This document shows, piece after piece, positions 61,061 to 64,000 of a stretch of DNA of 64,000 bases; within the stretch, counting starts at the first letter, position 1; each line of letters starts with the position of its first letter. The position numbers were made by a program, and so were the translations under genes. The notes under the pieces are model-generated. The model had not been told where the DNA came from. It ran no database searches and worked only from the letters and a program-made list of their open reading frames with translations. The DNA is taken from assembly GCA_964017155.1 (NCBI GenBank), contig OZ024855.1, positions 4,154,690-4,218,689 on the forward strand. The letters are read 5' to 3'. The stretch is from Oasisia sp. SBJ-2009. Lineage: Eukaryota; Annelida; Polychaeta; Sabellida; Siboglinidae.

Positions 61061-61226
61061 CCACATGAGTTGTAGTAGATAGTATTATGTGTTACCCTAC
61101 AGTAACACTTGTTGCTTCATTGTTTTGAATTGTTACACAGTCACATACAATCAAGAGTCTCTTTGAGTCGGGTTTGTTCAGCCACTGCAGTGAGTCTGTC
61201 CTTCTGATGGGTGTGTTCTCTCTCAG

Positions 61227-61359
61227 CCTGCGGGGGAGACTTCACCTCGGAGGAGGGCGACTTCAACAGCCCCAGTTACCCAGACAGCTACCCCGTCAAC
61301 AGAGAGTGTGTGTGGACCATCAAGTCTGGCCCTGGCAACCGCGTCAGTCTCTCCTTCAG
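61227..61359 (+). CDS. CUBN: cubilin exon, CUB12 first half
   Basis: Phase 1 to phase 2 (TTCAG|GTGAGC). Reads ACGGDFTSEEGDFNSPSYPD, ECVWTIKSGPGNRVSLSFR, matching human CUB12 [36 protein letters not shown]. Confidence 0.96.
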
Positions 61360-61660
61360 GTGAGCATACACAGTCTCTCACAGTCTCTCATTCAGGTGAC
61401 CACATAGTGTCTGCTAGTCTCCTTAAGTAAGCAGTCACAGTCTCATTGTCTCCTATTGAAATGAACACTGAAAATCATTGACAGTCTCTCATTTGGGTAA
61501 ACACTTGCAATCTCTGAAAGTCTCTCATTCGGGTGAATGCCTACATTATCTGACAGTCTCTCATTCAACCGAGTATTTATTGTTCCTACAGTCTCATTCA
61601 TAGGAACACTCACAGTCTGTGACAGTCTGATTGAGATGAACACTCACAGTCTCTGATATT
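61350..61660 (+). repeat. degenerate repeat seeded at the CUB12 donor
   Basis: The exon end CTCCTTCAG|GTGAGCATACACAGTCTCTC is followed by CTCATTCAGGTGACCACATA and further diverged CAGTCTCTCATT..GAACAC copies about 55-60 bp apart. Older or faster-decayed than the other arrays. Confidence 0.7.
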
Positions 61661-61953
61661 CTATGTCTTGACAAGTTAAGATATTCCCAACCTGACATCA
61701 TGGGGAACCTACAGCTTACAACTCAGGCCGCGTGTTGTTAACTGCTAACGACCCATTACATTGTTACGTCACTTTCATTCACTATAATCCAGTATTTGTT
61801 AATACACGTATATTAATAACAGTTGGAGTTTAAAACAATTCAAAGATGAACTGAAAAGAGAAATAAACAGAGCGCGTAAAGAGTGCGATTATGTCACAGG
61901 CTTGAGTTGTGTATCGGTCGTGTCGTCTCTCACATGTTCAGTTCCTGTTCCAG

Positions 61954-62153
61954 GGCCTTCTCCCTTGAGCAGGAGGAACACTGCAACAAGGACTATGTGG
62001 AGGTGCGACAGGGGGGGCCAGGTGGCGCCATCTTGGGGCGGTTCTGTGGTGGTGCTATCCCACCCGTTGTCACGGACTACGACCTCCTGTGGGTGAAGTT
62101 CAAGAGTGACGAGGACACGCCGGGGGTCGGCTTCAGGGCGACCTACAAGATAC
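61954..62153 (+). CDS. CUBN: cubilin exon, CUB12 second half
   Basis: Phase 2 to phase 1 (ATAC|GTAAGT). Reads AFSLEQEEHCNKDYVEVRQG, RFCGGAIP, DYDLLWVKFKSDEDTPGVG, FRATYKI. Glu, Asp and Asp of the calcium site are all present (SLEQ, NKDY, KSDED). Confidence 0.96.
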
Positions 62154-62164
62154 GTAAGTTGGCC

Positions 62165-62455
62165 TCAAGGTCATATACACTTCAGGTGAGTAACATACAC
62201 TTAAGGTGAGTAACATACACTTAAGGTGAGTAACATACACTTCAGGTGAGTAACATACACTTCAGGTGAGTAACATACACTTCAGGTGAGTAACATACAC
62301 TTCAGGTGAGTAACATACACTTCAGGTGAGTAACATACACTTCAGGTGAGTAACATACACTACAGGTGAGTAACATACACTACAGGTGAGTAACATACAC
62401 TTCAGGTGAGTAACATACACTTCAGGTGAATAACATACACTTCAGGGTGACATAT
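62165..62455 (+). repeat. 20-bp array with a consensus 5' splice site in each copy, about 14 copies
   Basis: Unit TTCAGGTGAGTAACATACAC. Each copy contains CAG|GTGAGT, a consensus metazoan donor, preceded by a short pyrimidine stretch and AG. Several consecutive copies are identical at exactly 20-bp spacing. The true donor of CUB12 lies about 30 nt upstream and has a different sequence (AC|GTAAGT). Confidence 0.95.
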
Positions 62456-62683
62456 ACTTCATTGAACTTGTCATAATAATTTGTAATTCATCATAATTCA
62501 TGCAATGATTAACCCATTTCAACTCCGCTATATTCTAATGGTACATCTTGCCATAGTTGACGTGAACTTGTGGCATGAAATGGGATAACAGCTGAAGTTG
62601 AGTAACATATTTCACAATGACAGCATTATCCATAATACACATGTGACAGATATAAGTCACCTGACTGGGTTGGTTTGTTCCAG

Positions 62684-62880
62684 TATGTGGAGGCCCTCTC
62701 ACCCTCTCAGGGGATTCATCGGGGCAGCTTTCGTCACCCCTCTATCCTCACAGATACCCAAACATTGCATGCCTCTGGATGATTCAAGTGGATTGGCCGA
62801 GAGTGGTTGAAGTTCGTTTCACAGACATGTCGATTCTGCCGGGTGCCAGAGCAGGGCAGTGTGGGGATGATTATGTGACG
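62684..62880 (+). CDS. CUBN: cubilin exon, CUB13 first half
   Basis: Phase 1 to phase 0 with donor GTTAGT. Reads LCGGPLTLSGDSSGQLSSPL, ACLWMIQVDWPRVVEVRF, GQCGDDYVT. As in human CUB13 it is divergent (human starts IFGNDN without the first Cys; here the Cys is present). Confidence 0.93.
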
Positions 62881-63354
62881 GTTAGTGACATTTTGTCGCA
62901 TCTATTTCTGGTTATTGTCTACTTAAAAAATTTCAGTAAAAACAATAAATTCAGAACTCATGCAAAATTTACTAATCATTGAAAACGTGTACTTTACGTG
63001 GCCAAGTTCGTGACACTGGGGCTGGTTTCCTAAATTATTTTCCACACAAGAGTTATTCCTGCAGTTACATCTTATGTATATGATATCTTATGTTCTGAAC
63101 AAATGATTAACTCCATAAAAGATTTGACGTATGTGGAGTATTTTAAGACACTTATGTCCCGTTTGTGGGGTCATGGATTAATTCCTGAGACTTTGGTGCC
63201 TGAGGTGTCAGCCATCTGTGAGAAACATGTTTCATGTATACATACACATACACACAGTGCACACACATAAGCTCAGTAGTAGTTAGGTTAGAGTGTTAAT
63301 AATGATCACATGACATCTACTACCATGTGATGTAGACCCTTAAGTAAGTTTGTA
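62881..63354. other. intron sequence, nothing recognised
   Basis: Unique AT-rich sequence. Confidence 0.5.
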
Positions 63355-63540
63355 CACGCTACGTTGCTCCAGTTCACTTTACATTGCTCCAGTTCACTCT
63401 ATGTTGCTCCAGTTCACTCTACGTTGCTCTAGTTCCCTCTACATTGCTCCAGTTCCCTCTACATTGCTCCAGTTCACTCTACCTTGCTCCAGTTTACTCT
63501 ACTTTGCTCCAGTTCACTCTACATTGCTCCAGTTCACTTG
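63355..63540. repeat. 20-bp minisatellite, about 9 copies
   Basis: Unit CCAGTTCACTCTACATTGCT, spaced exactly 20 bp. Confidence 0.93.
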
Positions 63541-63742
63541 GCCATGGGATGTCGGAGGCTTGCCTACAGATAATTTTCATGCATTAATCACAGCAGTGCT
63601 GAATGCTTCCCAGAGAACTGGAGAGTGTTGGCTTGACCAGAACTGCCAGGGAGTCGAGTGTGAAGCATCCTGAGCAGTTCTGAGGGTTACGGTGCCATAT
63701 GAGAACGTAATCTGTACAATCTTACATCTTGTGTGGTTTCAG

Positions 63743-63956
63743 CTGACCGACCAGGGTTTGATCTTCGAGTCTGCCCACAAGTACTGTGGGGTTGAGCTGC
63801 CCCCTGTCTACGTGTCGTCAGGCAACAACATGAGGGTGATGTTCCGTGGGGTGAGTCCACCAGCCCCGGGCGGGAGACGAGGCTTCCTTCTCACCTACAG
63901 CGCGAAGACGTCTGCCGCCGAGTCTCCAGACACCACGGCTGAACCCTCCTCCACAG
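63743..63956 (+). CDS. CUBN: cubilin exon, CUB13 second half and linker
   Basis: Phase 0 to phase 1 (CCACAG|GTAAGT). Reads LTDQGLIFESAHKYCGVELP, SSGNNMRVMFRGVS, RRGFLLTYSAK, then a Ser/Thr/Pro linker TSAAESPDTTAEPSST. Human CUB13 has a comparable linker to CUB14 (VDAPDGVLPTIAPG). Calcium-site residues are missing (FRGVS for FxSD). Confidence 0.94.
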
Positions 63957-64000
63957 GTAAGTCAGGGTTGGTGTGTTCCTCTTCCCATCAGATTCTTTGT

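Overview
The window is animal nuclear DNA: short GC-rich exons with GT/AG splice sites lie in long AT-rich introns full of tandem repeats, with decayed LINE and DNA-transposon fragments. One gene accounts for all the convincing coding sequence, and it runs on the + strand from about 7.5 kb to the right edge. It is the N-terminal half of cubilin (CUBN), the large peripheral endocytic receptor made of a coiled coil, 8 EGF modules and 27 CUB modules in mammals. I assembled 39 exons by hand (5,974 coding nt, about 1,991 codons). They join without a frame break: four coiled-coil exons, eight EGF exons, then CUB1 to CUB13, each CUB split over two exons, with one extra 39-nt acidic exon between CUB4 and CUB5. 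CUB order and sequence follow human cubilin module by module. The first exon(s), with the signal peptide, and CUB14-27 lie outside the window. The species cannot be named from this sequence; a marine invertebrate is plausible but not shown.

Layout. 1-7522: no exon recognised; microsatellites, including a 1.58-kb perfect tetranucleotide array, and a LINE 3' end. 7523-12220: coiled-coil exons. 12221-18097: the eight EGF modules. 18770-63956: CUB1-CUB13. About 28 kb (roughly 44 percent, summed from array spans) is micro- or minisatellite, nearly all intronic. The largest is a 7.5-kb array of a 43-bp unit in the CUB3 intron. Mobile sequence includes three 3' ends of one CR1/L2-like LINE family, a second LINE fragment with a target-site duplication, and four TIR-bounded non-autonomous DNA elements plus a short hairpin element.

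The most unusual signal is the relation of the minisatellites to splice sites. In at least seven introns the array begins at the exon's 5' splice site, and the unit copies the exon's last bases plus the donor, so the junction is repeated about 7 to 50 times. In two introns the array runs into the acceptor. In CUB5 a 45-bp array on the donor side and a 36-bp array on the acceptor side are both multiples of three and open in the frame of the flanking exon, so use of an internal donor copy could add 15-residue repeats to the protein. I regard this as the strongest candidate for something undescribed here. Whether these repeated sites are used can only be settled with transcript data.
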